From Arctic95D-9 sp035967665 (GTDB lineage: Bacteria > Verrucomicrobiota > Verrucomicrobiia > Verrucomicrobiales > DEV007), in assembly GCA_035967665.1 (NCBI GenBank), contig JAYWLB010000044.1, positions 124,001-188,000 on the forward strand: a stretch of 64,000 nt of DNA, written 5' to 3'. Below are positions 16,099 to 24,067 of the stretch, one piece after another; the stretch's first letter is position 1, and each line of letters starts with the position of its first letter. The translations under genes and the position numbers were made by a program. Under the pieces are notes generated by a model. It was not told the DNA's origin. It made no database searches and saw only the letters and a program-made list of their open reading frames with translations.

Positions 16099-17445
16099 AT
16101 GAAGAAAACGACATCCATTTCTCCCTCGCGCCGGCACTTTCTCGGCACGGCTGCAGGGGCCGCCTCGCTCAACATTCTCTCGGGTTTTGTCCAGGGGCAG
16201 GGAACAGAGGCGAACGGGAAGCTCAATATCGCGGCGATCGGAGCGGGAGGACGTGCTTCGGCAAATATCGCCGGATGCCATGAGGCGGGGCAGAATATCT
16301 ACGCGCTTTGTGATGTTGATGCGGCGCGTGCCGGAGGTACTTTCAAGAAGTTCCCCGATGCCAAAGTTTTCACGGACTGGCGTGAGATGCTGGAGAAGGA
16401 AGGGGACAATATTGATGCGGTGGTTATTTCCACTCCGGATCACCTTCATGCGGTGGCTGCGATGGCGGCAATCAAGATGGGCAAACACGTGTATGTGGAA
16501 AAGCCTCTTACTCTTACCATTTCGGAGGCGCGTGCGCTTCATAAGGCGGCAAAAGAAGCCGGCGTATGCACTCAGATGGGAAATACGGGACACGCCGCCG
16601 AGGGTGCCCGTCTTACCAATGAATTTGTTCAGTCCGGATCAATCGGCGAGATCGAGCAGATCTATTGCCGCACAAACCGTCCCGTCTGGCCTCAGGATTT
16701 GATTCGTCCGGAAGCTGAGCCCGTCCCTGATACAATGAACTGGGATCTCTGGCTCGGGCCTGCGGCGAACAAGCCATACAGCAGCAAGATCGCTCCGTTC
16801 AAATGGCGTGGTTTCATCGACTACGGAACCGGTGCGCTGGGCGACATGGGCGCGCACATCATTGATCACCCTATGTGGGCGCTCGGACTGGGCCTTCCTA
16901 CAAAAGTGTCGATTGAAAAGGCGGACCGCAACACTCCGGGCGCGGAGAAGGATTCCCATCCGTCTTCCTGCATCATTAATTTCGAGTTCGCTGCCGCCAA
17001 TGGTCGCGGACCGGTGAAGCTTCAGTGGCTCGACGGCAAATACAAGATTCCACGCACCAAGGGAATGCGTGCCGATAAAGAGACTCCCGACAACGGTTGC
17101 GTTTACCTCGGTAGCGAGCACGACATGATGCACGGAAGTCACGGTGGCAAGCCTGAGATCATCGATGCCAATTTCGCGTCCTTCAAGAAGCCAGCTGAGA
17201 CTGAAGAGCGTTCACCCGGCCATTACGTCGAGTGGATCAATGCGATTCAGAAGAATGATCCGTCTCTCGCGAAGTCGAATTTCGATGTTGCGGTTCCACT
17301 GACTGAGACCTTGCTGCTCGGCGCGATCGGCACCCTGGTCGGCGAAGGCACAGAATTGACCTGGGATCCGAAGACGATGAAGACCGGTAACGCTGAGGCT
17401 GATAAGCTCGTTCATCACAACTACCGTGACGGCTGGGCTCTCTAG
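16099..17445 (+). CDS. Gfo/Idh/MocA family oxidoreductase with Tat signal
   Basis: The 448-residue protein starts with a twin-arginine signal (SRRHFLGTAAGAASLNIL, from about residue 10), so it is exported folded with its cofactor. The Rossmann fold (IAAIGAGGRASANIAGC, about residue 43) binds NAD(P). VYVEKPLTLTISEA carries the conserved EKP of the family. The C-terminal alpha/beta domain is complete. Tat-exported members are greatly expanded in Planctomycetes and Verrucomicrobia and act on sugars or inositols, often as cofactor-tethered oxidoreductases or glycosidase-like enzymes. The substrate is unknown. It is monocistronic with a clear terminator. Confidence 0.92.
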   Translation: MKKTTSISPSRRHFLGTAAGAASLNILSGFVQGQGTEANGKLNIAAIGAGGRASANIAGCHEAGQNIYALCDVDAARAGGTFKKFPDAKVFTDWREMLEKEGDNIDAVVISTPDHLHAVAAMAAIKMGKHVYVEKPLTLTISEARALHKAAKEAGVCTQMGNTGHAAEGARLTNEFVQSGSIGEIEQIYCRTNRPVWPQDLIRPEAEPVPDTMNWDLWLGPAANKPYSSKIAPFKWRGFIDYGTGALGDMGAHIIDHPMWALGLGLPTKVSIEKADRNTPGAEKDSHPSSCIINFEFAAANGRGPVKLQWLDGKYKIPRTKGMRADKETPDNGCVYLGSEHDMMHGSHGGKPEIIDANFASFKKPAETEERSPGHYVEWINAIQKNDPSLAKSNFDVAVPLTETLLLGAIGTLVGEGTELTWDPKTMKTGNAEADKLVHHNYRDGWAL

Positions 17446-17470
17446 TCTGAGTTTTCTCTAAAGACCTATG

Positions 17471-17502
17471 AAAAGCGGCTCCGAATTTCGGGGCCGTTTT
17501 GC
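17471..17502 (+). terminator. Terminator of the Gfo/Idh/MocA gene
   Basis: A stem pairing AAAAGCGGCTCCGAA with TTCGGGGCCGTTTT, with small interruptions, ends in a short T run about 25 bases after the stop. The following 17503-17666 has no gene that I can see. Confidence 0.75.
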
Positions 17503-17666
17503 TTTGTGGGCCTGAGCGGTTCGGGGCAAGTGACTGCGAGTGTCAACAAGTCGGCGACGGAACGAATCTGTGTATTCCGCTCGTGAGGTGTTTTCCGCCG
17601 CTTCGCTTGTCAGTTATTGCCGCCACTCAATGCTGGCGGGGGCGCTTTCGAAATAGCGTAGCTCCC

Positions 17667-18791
17667 TCAATCATCACCCGCGCTGTCGGCGAGAACATCG
17701 AGGGTGAAGCCTCCGATGTGGTCGCCGTCTTTGCCGGGGTAAAGCCAGTCGTTGAGGAGGTTCATGGGGATGCGAACGTCGACGCCGCGATGGACTTCCA
17801 TGAGCTCGTGCGGATCGTTCATGAGAATCCCGCAGATCTCGTCGTCAGTAATTTCGGTCACGGTGATCCACATGAATTCAGATCGGCGGCCTTCGATAAA
17901 TTCGGCTTTGACGATATACTGGCTCGCTTCATTGGGGCTGCAATTCTCGTAGGCTTCGCGGAATTCCGGCCAGCGGCTCACTGCGGTCTCAACCGCGGCA
18001 GCCATTCTCGGATCGTTGTCGGCGATCTCGATGACCGGTTCGAAGGTGGGTTCTTCAAAAAGGGCGAGGGGATTGGTGCTTGAGAGCACTTCGATGAGCC
18101 CGAGGTCGAACTCGTTGCAGCGCTGCAATTCGGGGCAGTAGATCGCGAGACAGTCCGGGCCCGCCATCGAGGCGAGGATTTTGCCGATCACGGAGTAGGC
18201 GGTGTTCACCTTGTCCGGATCTGTGGTGTCGTCCATGAGGTCCACTGACAACCAGGCCTGATGTTCCTGAACGGCGTTGCGGAGTCGCTTGTCTTTGATC
18301 GATTCCTTTGCGAAGGCGACAGGATCGTCGATGTAGGGTTTTGTTGCGACGAGAACAGCGTAGAGCCCCTGGGGAACCTTCACCATGAAATGCTGGATGG
18401 CGTCTTCATCGTTACCGGAGTCCGGTGCGCGGAACGGCATCACGAAATGTTCGGCCTCAGGATTGTCCGATTCGAATTTGAATCCGAGTGCGCTCTCAAC
18501 GCATGATCGCACTGTATCCTCGTCGGCCTTTTTTGCGTCGGAGAGAAAGTAAACGAGCGAGACGAGATTGTCGTTTGGCTTGGGGGCGGGCTTTCCTGAT
18601 TTGTCGAATGGTTTTGCGCCGGGTGTTTCCTCCGGCATCAGCCAGCGGATCAATTCAAACCCGAACCAGAAAAGTGCGAGGACGAGTGCGACGATTCCAA
18701 CCCAGCTCAATCCGGACGTGGTGAGACGGATAACCAGCGCCAGAAGGATAACGGCGGAAAAGAAGGGAAAGTTTCTCAGTTGGCGGCGCAT
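17667..18791 (-). CDS. DUF2314-containing membrane protein
   Basis: The 374-residue protein has two N-terminal transmembrane segments (about residues 10-26 and 29-50), then a Pro/Lys linker. A domain of about 200 residues follows, which I do not recognise with certainty (VSLVYFLSDAKKADED onward). The C-terminal region (about 285-355) matches DUF2314: YIVKAEFIEGR, then EFMWITVTEI, GILMNDP and the closing NDWLYP. DUF2314 has no known reaction. It lies 15 bases downstream of the secreted protein gene at 18807-19535 on the same strand, so the two are probably one operon. Membrane anchoring with a cytosolic body is inferred. Confidence 0.75.
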   Translation of the reverse strand: MRRQLRNFPFFSAVILLALVIRLTTSGLSWVGIVALVLALFWFGFELIRWLMPEETPGAKPFDKSGKPAPKPNDNLVSLVYFLSDAKKADEDTVRSCVESALGFKFESDNPEAEHFVMPFRAPDSGNDEDAIQHFMVKVPQGLYAVLVATKPYIDDPVAFAKESIKDKRLRNAVQEHQAWLSVDLMDDTTDPDKVNTAYSVIGKILASMAGPDCLAIYCPELQRCNEFDLGLIEVLSSTNPLALFEEPTFEPVIEIADNDPRMAAAVETAVSRWPEFREAYENCSPNEASQYIVKAEFIEGRRSEFMWITVTEITDDEICGILMNDPHELMEVHRGVDVRIPMNLLNDWLYPGKDGDHIGGFTLDVLADSAGDD

Positions 18792-18806
18792 GCGAGTTCA
18801 TATCGG

Positions 18807-19535
18807 CTATTTCCCTCCGGTGTTTTGGCAACCGACGGTAATGGCCTGGTGAAAAGGAACGGTGAACATTTCCCCGTTGAGGTCAAGCACTGTATCATCG
18901 GGACGGGGACAAATATAGCCCATCCAGAGGCTTCCGGGCTGAAGACCGAGGCTGTTTTCCGGCAAAAAGAGCAATCTATCTCGAAATGGTCTCAGAATCC
19001 TGCCGGAGGAATCGTTGCTGCCGATTTCCATGGGTGCCACGTAAATCCCTTTTTCCGTGCTTCGTATCACGGTGGTTTCAACGGGAATCCAGGTTGATTT
19101 GATCGTTTCTGAAATCACTTCCATTTTCCGCATAGCCCGTACTGTCTCTTCTTCGCGGAATTTCCATTTTCGCAATTGCTGCTCCTTTTTGTAGTGGGCG
19201 TAAGCCGCCTCATAGGCTGCGTCGGGATCGTAGTTGAATGCCTCTTTAAGGGAGCTGTTGAGTAGTGCGAAGGGGAGACGCGCGATGCCTTTGCTGTGGC
19301 GGATCAGTAGCGCGTCCGGTTCGGCACGGACGAGTTTGCAGGCTTCGAAGCTGCGCTGATCGAGTGTTTCGATTCGGATTGGAAGGGAGACGGGTTCTGC
19401 TGCCTTTGCCTCTGTAAGGATCGTGAAAATGGCAAGCCATGCGGCGAGGGGAAGGGTGAGTGCGGGTTTGAGACAAAACTTGAGGAATAGTTTGGAATTG
19501 GTCGAAACTTCTCCTATGGATGGTTGTTTACTCAT
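18807..19535 (-). CDS. Hypothetical secreted protein
   Basis: I do not recognise this 242-residue protein. Residues about 15-45 form a signal peptide ending near AKAAEP. The mature part starts with a strand-rich stretch (LPIRIETLDQRSFEACKLV) of the kind seen in short SHD1-like domains that are common in Planctomycetes and Verrucomicrobia. A charged helix follows (about 115-145), then a second strand-rich part. It is likely periplasmic or outer-surface. The start is only 12 bases from that of the divergent gene at 19548, so promoters of the pair must overlap coding sequence. It probably shares a transcript with the DUF2314 gene. Confidence 0.65.
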   Translation of the reverse strand: MSKQPSIGEVSTNSKLFLKFCLKPALTLPLAAWLAIFTILTEAKAAEPVSLPIRIETLDQRSFEACKLVRAEPDALLIRHSKGIARLPFALLNSSLKEAFNYDPDAAYEAAYAHYKKEQQLRKWKFREEETVRAMRKMEVISETIKSTWIPVETTVIRSTEKGIYVAPMEIGSNDSSGRILRPFRDRLLFLPENSLGLQPGSLWMGYICPRPDDTVLDLNGEMFTVPFHQAITVGCQNTGGK

Positions 19536-19547
19536 GGGTTGAACAAA

Positions 19548-20315
19548 ATGTTTGAGATGAAAGATTTTCCCCGATTCCTGTATCTTTTGCCTTTGGTGGG
19601 CTCTCTTCTGGTGGCTTCGGTCTCCGAGGTGGCTGCTCAGGGGCCACCGAAGGGGCCTCCTGAAGCTTTAGACGGAGAGAAAGCCAAAATATGGGAGTCG
19701 CTTTCCGATGAGGAGAGGGACAAGCTGAAGCAGGCGCTGCGTGAGGTGTGGTCCGATCCTGCCGTGATCAGTGCGCGCGCAGAAGTGCAACAGGCCAGTG
19801 ATGCTTACCACAAGGCGGTCAAGGCGGCGATCAATCGCGCTGATCCGTCTGCGGCGAAGGTGTTGGGTAAATTGCACTCGCTGGGCAGTGGGCTTCCTGA
19901 TCGCAAAGGGGATCGTCGCGGTCCCGGTCATCGCTTTTCCAATCGCGGGGAGCGATCAATCGGGGAAAGTATGGGCTTTCCCGCAGGACTCGCCGATTTC
20001 AGTGAAGAGGAGCGGGCCCGTTTTCGCGAAGTCGAAAGCGAGGCGAAGAAGTCTTCAGCGGTTAAAGAAGTAATTGCGGAATTGGAAGCCAGTCGCGAAA
20101 AGGATGAGGCGGCGCGAATGGGTAAGCTGGATCTCTACCGGAAGCTTCGCAAAACAGTGCTCGCCGAAATGGTGAAGATTGATCCGAAGGTGGAGGAGTT
20201 GGTTGCAAAGTTACGCCCGGAAGGCGGCCCCCGTGAAGGTGGACCGGGACCTGAGGGTGGAAAGGGAGGTCGTCCCGGAGGAAAAGAGGGTAAGAAGCGC
20301 CCTGACAGCGAGTGA
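19548..20315 (+). CDS. Hypothetical secreted Gly/Pro-rich helical protein
   Basis: Starts possible are ATG 19548 (255 residues) or ATG 19557; I list the first. A signal peptide runs to about residue 31 (VSEVAAQG). The mature protein is highly charged and mainly helical, with two similar segments (WESLSDEERDKLKQALREVW and FSEEERARFREVESEAKKSS) that may be a repeated unit. The tail of about 35 residues is Gly/Pro/Lys-rich and probably disordered. Proteins of this composition recall periplasmic metal-sensing or chaperone helices such as those of the CpxP/Spy type, but I saw no LTxxQ motif, so this is not claimed. A strong terminator follows. Confidence 0.65.
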   Translation: MFEMKDFPRFLYLLPLVGSLLVASVSEVAAQGPPKGPPEALDGEKAKIWESLSDEERDKLKQALREVWSDPAVISARAEVQQASDAYHKAVKAAINRADPSAAKVLGKLHSLGSGLPDRKGDRRGPGHRFSNRGERSIGESMGFPAGLADFSEEERARFREVESEAKKSSAVKEVIAELEASREKDEAARMGKLDLYRKLRKTVLAEMVKIDPKVEELVAKLRPEGGPREGGPGPEGGKGGRPGGKEGKKRPDSE

Positions 20316-20364
20316 GGTCACTTGCGATAGGGCGGGGTTCTCCCTGTGCTCAATTCTGTTTCTC

Positions 20365-20400
20365 AATGGCTGCCCGGTGATGCGGGGCAGCCATTTTTTT
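20365..20400 (+). terminator. Strong intrinsic terminator
   Basis: A perfect 11-bp stem (AATGGCTGCCC/GGGCAGCCATT) with a 9-base loop is followed by a run of T. It ends the transcript of the secreted protein gene and insulates the dcw operon downstream. Confidence 0.93.
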
Positions 20401-20604
20401 GTCCTTTTGTGAATTCGGAGGGATTTGCGCGGCGCGGCAATGCCAACCGGGCTATTGACGTGGAATTCCGCTTTTCAGCCCGGTTTTTCAAGTTCGGAAA
20501 AGTTCAATCAATTCCGGCTTTCTCCGCTTCTGCCGACCTCTCGGCGGCTCTGCGGCGCCCACTCCAGAAAGCTCTGTTTTATTTAGAAAACTTAATATTT
20601 AGGC

Positions 20605-20634
20605 TTGATTAACAGTAGTTTGAGACAATATAGT
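20605..20634 (+). promoter_or_regulatory. Candidate promoter of the dcw operon
   Basis: TTGATT (20605-20610) and TATAGT (20629-20634), 18 bases apart, lie in an AT-rich stretch after the terminator. Transcription would start near 20641. Confidence 0.55.
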
Positions 20635-20639
20635 CACTT

Positions 20640-20922
20640 ATGCCTAGTTTGATTTTTTATGAAAATTACAAGGCATCAATTCTGAGCCCTCCCACAAACT
20701 GTTTTTGTTCCGTTCTCCCTGATTTTCATAATTATGATTATATCGATCAAGCCCTGGTTGGAACTCGAGCAGAAGCCGGATTTGACGCAGTCCTTGATGA
20801 GGGTCGGGGAGTCATTTGCAGGGTTGGAGCTTTCATCCGACGCGGAATCCGACGATTTCCGCATGAGTTATCGCAGCTATGGGCCGTCCGCCTCAAATAT
20901 CGGGCTTGAACAAGGTAAACGC
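20640..20922 (+). other. Long leader or unannotated N-terminal coding region before rsmH
   Basis: No mraZ gene, the usual first gene of this cluster, is found here. The rsmH frame stays open upstream to an ATG at 20734 and from there to 20922 has about two-thirds G or C in third positions, like real genes nearby. So rsmH may have a 63-residue extension, or the stretch is an old coding remnant. A different frame is open from ATG 20640 to 20909 (89 codons), almost at the predicted transcript start; its product resembles nothing I know. Confidence 0.4.
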
Positions 20923-21840
20923 ATGGAATTCTATCATCAACCCATCATGTCGGCCGAGATTCTCATGGCCATGGCTCCGATTCGTGGAAAGCAAATTTTT
21001 GACGGAACTCTCGGTGGCGGAGGTCACTCGGAGCTGTTTCTCAGTGAGGGGGCGCACGTTATCGGGTGTGACCAGGATGGCGATGCTCTCGAGCACGCGA
21101 AGAAGCGCCTCGAATCATACGGGGATCAGTTCCTGACGGTGCGCGGCAATTTTGAATCAATCGACTCACTTCTCGCTCAAGTCGGCGTTGAGGAGGTGGA
21201 CGGGATTCTTCTGGACCTGGGGGTTTCCTCCAAGCAGCTCGACAATCCGGAGCGCGGTTTTTCTTTCCGTTTCGACGGTCCTCTCGATATGAGGATGGAC
21301 GACAGGGCTGAGTTTTCGGCTCGCGATCTCGTGAATGACTGGTCGGTGGATGAAATGACCCGCATTTTCCGTGAGTATGGGGAAGAGCGTCACGCTTTTC
21401 GCGCGGCTAAGGCGATTGAAAAGGCCCGCGAAAAGGGGGCAATCAACCGGACTTCAGAGTTGGTGGATATCGTTTCCGCTGTCATTCCCAAAGTTTCGAA
21501 GAAGAATCCGGCGACACGGGTCTTTCAGGCGATTCGTATCGCGGTGAACCGTGAGCTTGAGGTGCTCGAGAACACGCTTGAGAAATCGGTCAACCATCTC
21601 GCTCCGGGTGGGGTTCTTTCCATCATTACCTTCCACTCGCTGGAGGATCGCATCGTGAAACACTTTATGCGTCGGCGCAGTACGCCGTTTCTGGATCGTC
21701 CGGAATGGCCTGAGCCTCGTGAAAACCCTGAGTATTGCCTCCAGCTACCTCACCGGAGAGCGATCGTCCCATCGAAAGAGGAAGTAGAAAGTAACCCAAG
21801 GGCCCGGAGTGCTAAGCTCCGTGTCGCAGTAAAGCTGTAA
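20923..21840 (+). CDS. rsmH: 16S rRNA (cytosine1402-N4)-methyltransferase
   Basis: RsmH (MraW) methylates N4 of C1402 in the decoding centre of 16S rRNA using SAM, and its gene usually heads the division and cell wall cluster. From ATG 20923 (305 residues, the normal length) it begins MEFYHQPIMSAEIL, the family opening. FDGTLGGGGHS, the SAM loop, follows, then DGILLDLGVSSKQLDNPERG, and near the end the LSIITFHSLEDRIVK motif. AAGGT is placed before this ATG. The frame is open further upstream to ATG 20734 with coding-like codon use, so a longer form is possible. The next gene starts 4 bases after its stop. Confidence 0.93.
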   Translation: MEFYHQPIMSAEILMAMAPIRGKQIFDGTLGGGGHSELFLSEGAHVIGCDQDGDALEHAKKRLESYGDQFLTVRGNFESIDSLLAQVGVEEVDGILLDLGVSSKQLDNPERGFSFRFDGPLDMRMDDRAEFSARDLVNDWSVDEMTRIFREYGEERHAFRAAKAIEKAREKGAINRTSELVDIVSAVIPKVSKKNPATRVFQAIRIAVNRELEVLENTLEKSVNHLAPGGVLSIITFHSLEDRIVKHFMRRRSTPFLDRPEWPEPRENPEYCLQLPHRRAIVPSKEEVESNPRARSAKLRVAVKL

Positions 21841-21844
21841 CGTT

Positions 21845-22192
21845 ATGGAAAAGAAGAACCGATATAGAAATCGCATTCATTGGCTCACGATCTCGCGCCT
21901 TGTTCTCGGCGCCGTTCTATTGCTGGCGACCGGGGTCGGGTTTGTTCTCGTTCGTAATCAGCATGTCATTCAGGGCGACAATATTCGAGCGGCCGAGGAG
22001 GAAATTTCGGCGCTCGATCAGGAGATCGAGCTTTGGGAGTTGCGCATCGCTGCGGTTCGTGACCGGCAGGAATTGTCGAGACGGCTTCGGTGGGTTCAAA
22101 GCGATTTGAAAGAAGTTGATACGAGGAAGGTAATAGAGATGGCACCGGCTGCGGTCGAAGCCAGCCAGGTCCCGGTTGCCAGCGCTTACTAA
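21845..22192 (+). CDS. FtsL-like septum protein
   Basis: The 115-residue protein has a short basic cytosolic start, one transmembrane segment (about residues 18-38) and a coiled-coil region (about 48-85: AAEEEISALDQEIELWELR). Its size, topology and position between rsmH and ftsI are those of FtsL, the divisome subunit that recruits and activates FtsI and FtsW with FtsB/FtsQ. FtsL is too variable in sequence for a firm assignment by similarity; position and topology carry the call. Its stop is in the same frame as the next gene with only three codons between. Confidence 0.7.
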   Translation: MEKKNRYRNRIHWLTISRLVLGAVLLLATGVGFVLVRNQHVIQGDNIRAAEEEISALDQEIELWELRIAAVRDRQELSRRLRWVQSDLKEVDTRKVIEMAPAAVEASQVPVASAY

Positions 22193-22201
22193 ATTTACGT
22201 T

Positions 22202-24067
22202 TTGGACAAAGGTATCAAAAGACGATTGACGATCGGATGCGCCCTTCTGGTGTGTCTTCTTTCGTTGTTGAGTGTCCGGCTTTTTCAGCTTGAGGCGTTT
22301 CATGGTGAGGCGCTCAGTGCCGAGGCCCGGTCTCACTACGAGTATAAGGAGACCCTTCATGCGCAGCGCGGACGTATTTTCGACCGGTCCGGTGAATTGC
22401 TGGCTCGCAGTCAGACGGTTTTCTCGCTGGTGGCGGATCCTTATCACCTTCAGGATCCCGGTCAGGCCTGCATCGGGCTGGCGACGCGAGACGGTGACAG
22501 TCCCCAGGCGGTCAGGAAGCGTTATCTGCCCGAAGAGGTTCTGAGCGAGTATCGCGGCTATGTTTCTGAGTCGATTGCAAAGGTTTTGCGCATGCCTGCG
22601 CATGAAATTTCACGGTCGATCAAAGAAAGTGACGGTGGTCCTGTTGTTTTGGCGCGGAATATCGAAGATGATTTCGCACGGCAGATTGAGAAGGTCCTTG
22701 ATCGCAAGAACCTTCGCGGACTTTACCTCAAGCGCGGGGAGCGCCGCTACTATCCGAGTCCGCTTTCGCTGACTCAGGTGATCGGGTATGTCGATCAGGA
22801 TGGCAATGGTGTCTCCGGAGTCGAAAAGACTTTCAATGACGAGATGCTGGGGACGCCAGGATACCGGTATTGTGAGCGGGATCGCAAGCGTCGCGAGATT
22901 ATGGCGTATCGCGGTCTTCAGGTTGAGCCCATTCCGGGAAAGGATGTTTACCTCACGATCGATATGGCGCTTCAGGCCACGGTGGAGCGTGAGTTGGACG
23001 GCATTATTGATAAATACCGTCCGGCCAAGGTAAGTACTGTCTGGCTGGATCCGAAAACCGGTGAAGTCCTCGCGATGGCGAGCCGGCCTCACTTTGATCT
23101 TTCGACGCGGGAGGGAATTCGGGGGATGGATCCTATTCGGAGGAATCCGGCCGTGACCGATCTTTATCAGCCCGGCTCCACTTTTAAGGTGGTGGGTTAC
23201 GGAGGGGCTTTTGACCGTGGTCTTGCGACGCCCTCAAGTCTGGTTGACTGCCATCAGGGCAATTACACACTCGATGGATTTCCTCTCAAGGATCACCACC
23301 CTTACGGGAATCTTACGGCGCGTCAGGCATTTGCAAAGTCTTCGAACATCGGGGCATATCTCATCGCGAGACCGCTCAACAAGCACATTTTCCATTATTA
23401 CATGGGGCAGTTCGGCTTTGGTCAGGAAACGGGCATCGAGCTGACTGCAGAGGCACGCGGCCGCGTCTTTCCGGTTAGCAAGTGGTCGCGGACTTCTTTC
23501 TCCAGCCAGGTCATGGGCTATGAAGTGGCAGTTACGCCGATTCAAATGGCAATGGCCTGCAGCGTTATTGCAAACAAGGGGGTCTACCTGCCTCCCACCG
23601 TGATTTCCGGAACGAAGGGGCATGAGAGAGATGCCACTCTGGTAAAAAGCGATTTGCGGGCCCGTCGCCGGGTCATCAGTGAGAAAGCGGCTGATCAGGT
23701 CCGCTCCTGCATGATGGATGCGATGCTGGATTCCGGAACGGGAGCGAATGGTCGCGTCGCCGGTTACACGGTTGCCGGTAAAACGGGAACAGCGAGGAAG
23801 CACATCGAGAACGTCGGGTATGTGAAAGGTCGCTACATTGTTTCTTTCATGGGATTTCTTCCAGCTGAAAATCCTGAGCTGGTTGGATTAATTGTGATTG
23901 ATGATCCCCGTGTTGACGGTAAGGAAGTCTACGGGGGTTCAGTCGCGGCCCCCGTCTTCAAGGCGATCTCTGAGGACGCCGTGAAGATTCTGAATATCGA
24001 TCCGGATAAACCGGAGGAGCTTCAGGGTGAGGATGAAGCGACGCTTGCAGCGATTACAGGGGAATGA
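22202..24067 (+). CDS. ftsI: Septal peptidoglycan transpeptidase (class B PBP, FtsI/PBP2-type)
   Basis: The 621-residue protein cross-links septal peptidoglycan in the periplasm. It starts at TTG 22202, as the transmembrane segment (about residues 8-26) would otherwise be lost. The dimerisation domain has RGRIFDRSGELLA. The transpeptidase domain has STFK with nucleophile Ser326, SSN (AKSSNIGA) and KTGT (VAGKTGTARK). No PASTA domain follows. Partner FtsW is encoded at the end of this cluster. The murE start overlaps its stop by 4 bases. Confidence 0.95.
   Translation: MDKGIKRRLTIGCALLVCLLSLLSVRLFQLEAFHGEALSAEARSHYEYKETLHAQRGRIFDRSGELLARSQTVFSLVADPYHLQDPGQACIGLATRDGDSPQAVRKRYLPEEVLSEYRGYVSESIAKVLRMPAHEISRSIKESDGGPVVLARNIEDDFARQIEKVLDRKNLRGLYLKRGERRYYPSPLSLTQVIGYVDQDGNGVSGVEKTFNDEMLGTPGYRYCERDRKRREIMAYRGLQVEPIPGKDVYLTIDMALQATVERELDGIIDKYRPAKVSTVWLDPKTGEVLAMASRPHFDLSTREGIRGMDPIRRNPAVTDLYQPGSTFKVVGYGGAFDRGLATPSSLVDCHQGNYTLDGFPLKDHHPYGNLTARQAFAKSSNIGAYLIARPLNKHIFHYYMGQFGFGQETGIELTAEARGRVFPVSKWSRTSFSSQVMGYEVAVTPIQMAMACSVIANKGVYLPPTVISGTKGHERDATLVKSDLRARRRVISEKAADQVRSCMMDAMLDSGTGANGRVAGYTVAGKTGTARKHIENVGYVKGRYIVSFMGFLPAENPELVGLIVIDDPRVDGKEVYGGSVAAPVFKAISEDAVKILNIDPDKPEELQGEDEATLAAITGE

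Noticed and set aside
17503..17666. Possible small RNA between the Gfo/Idh/MocA terminator and the DUF2314 gene
   Set aside because: The stretch is GC-rich with short complementary parts, but I found no promoter-terminator pair or known RNA consensus.
20640..20909. 89-codon open frame starting next to the predicted dcw transcript start
   Set aside because: A leaderless small gene is possible, but the codon pattern favours the frame of rsmH instead and the product looks like no family. Kept only as a remark in the leader entry.
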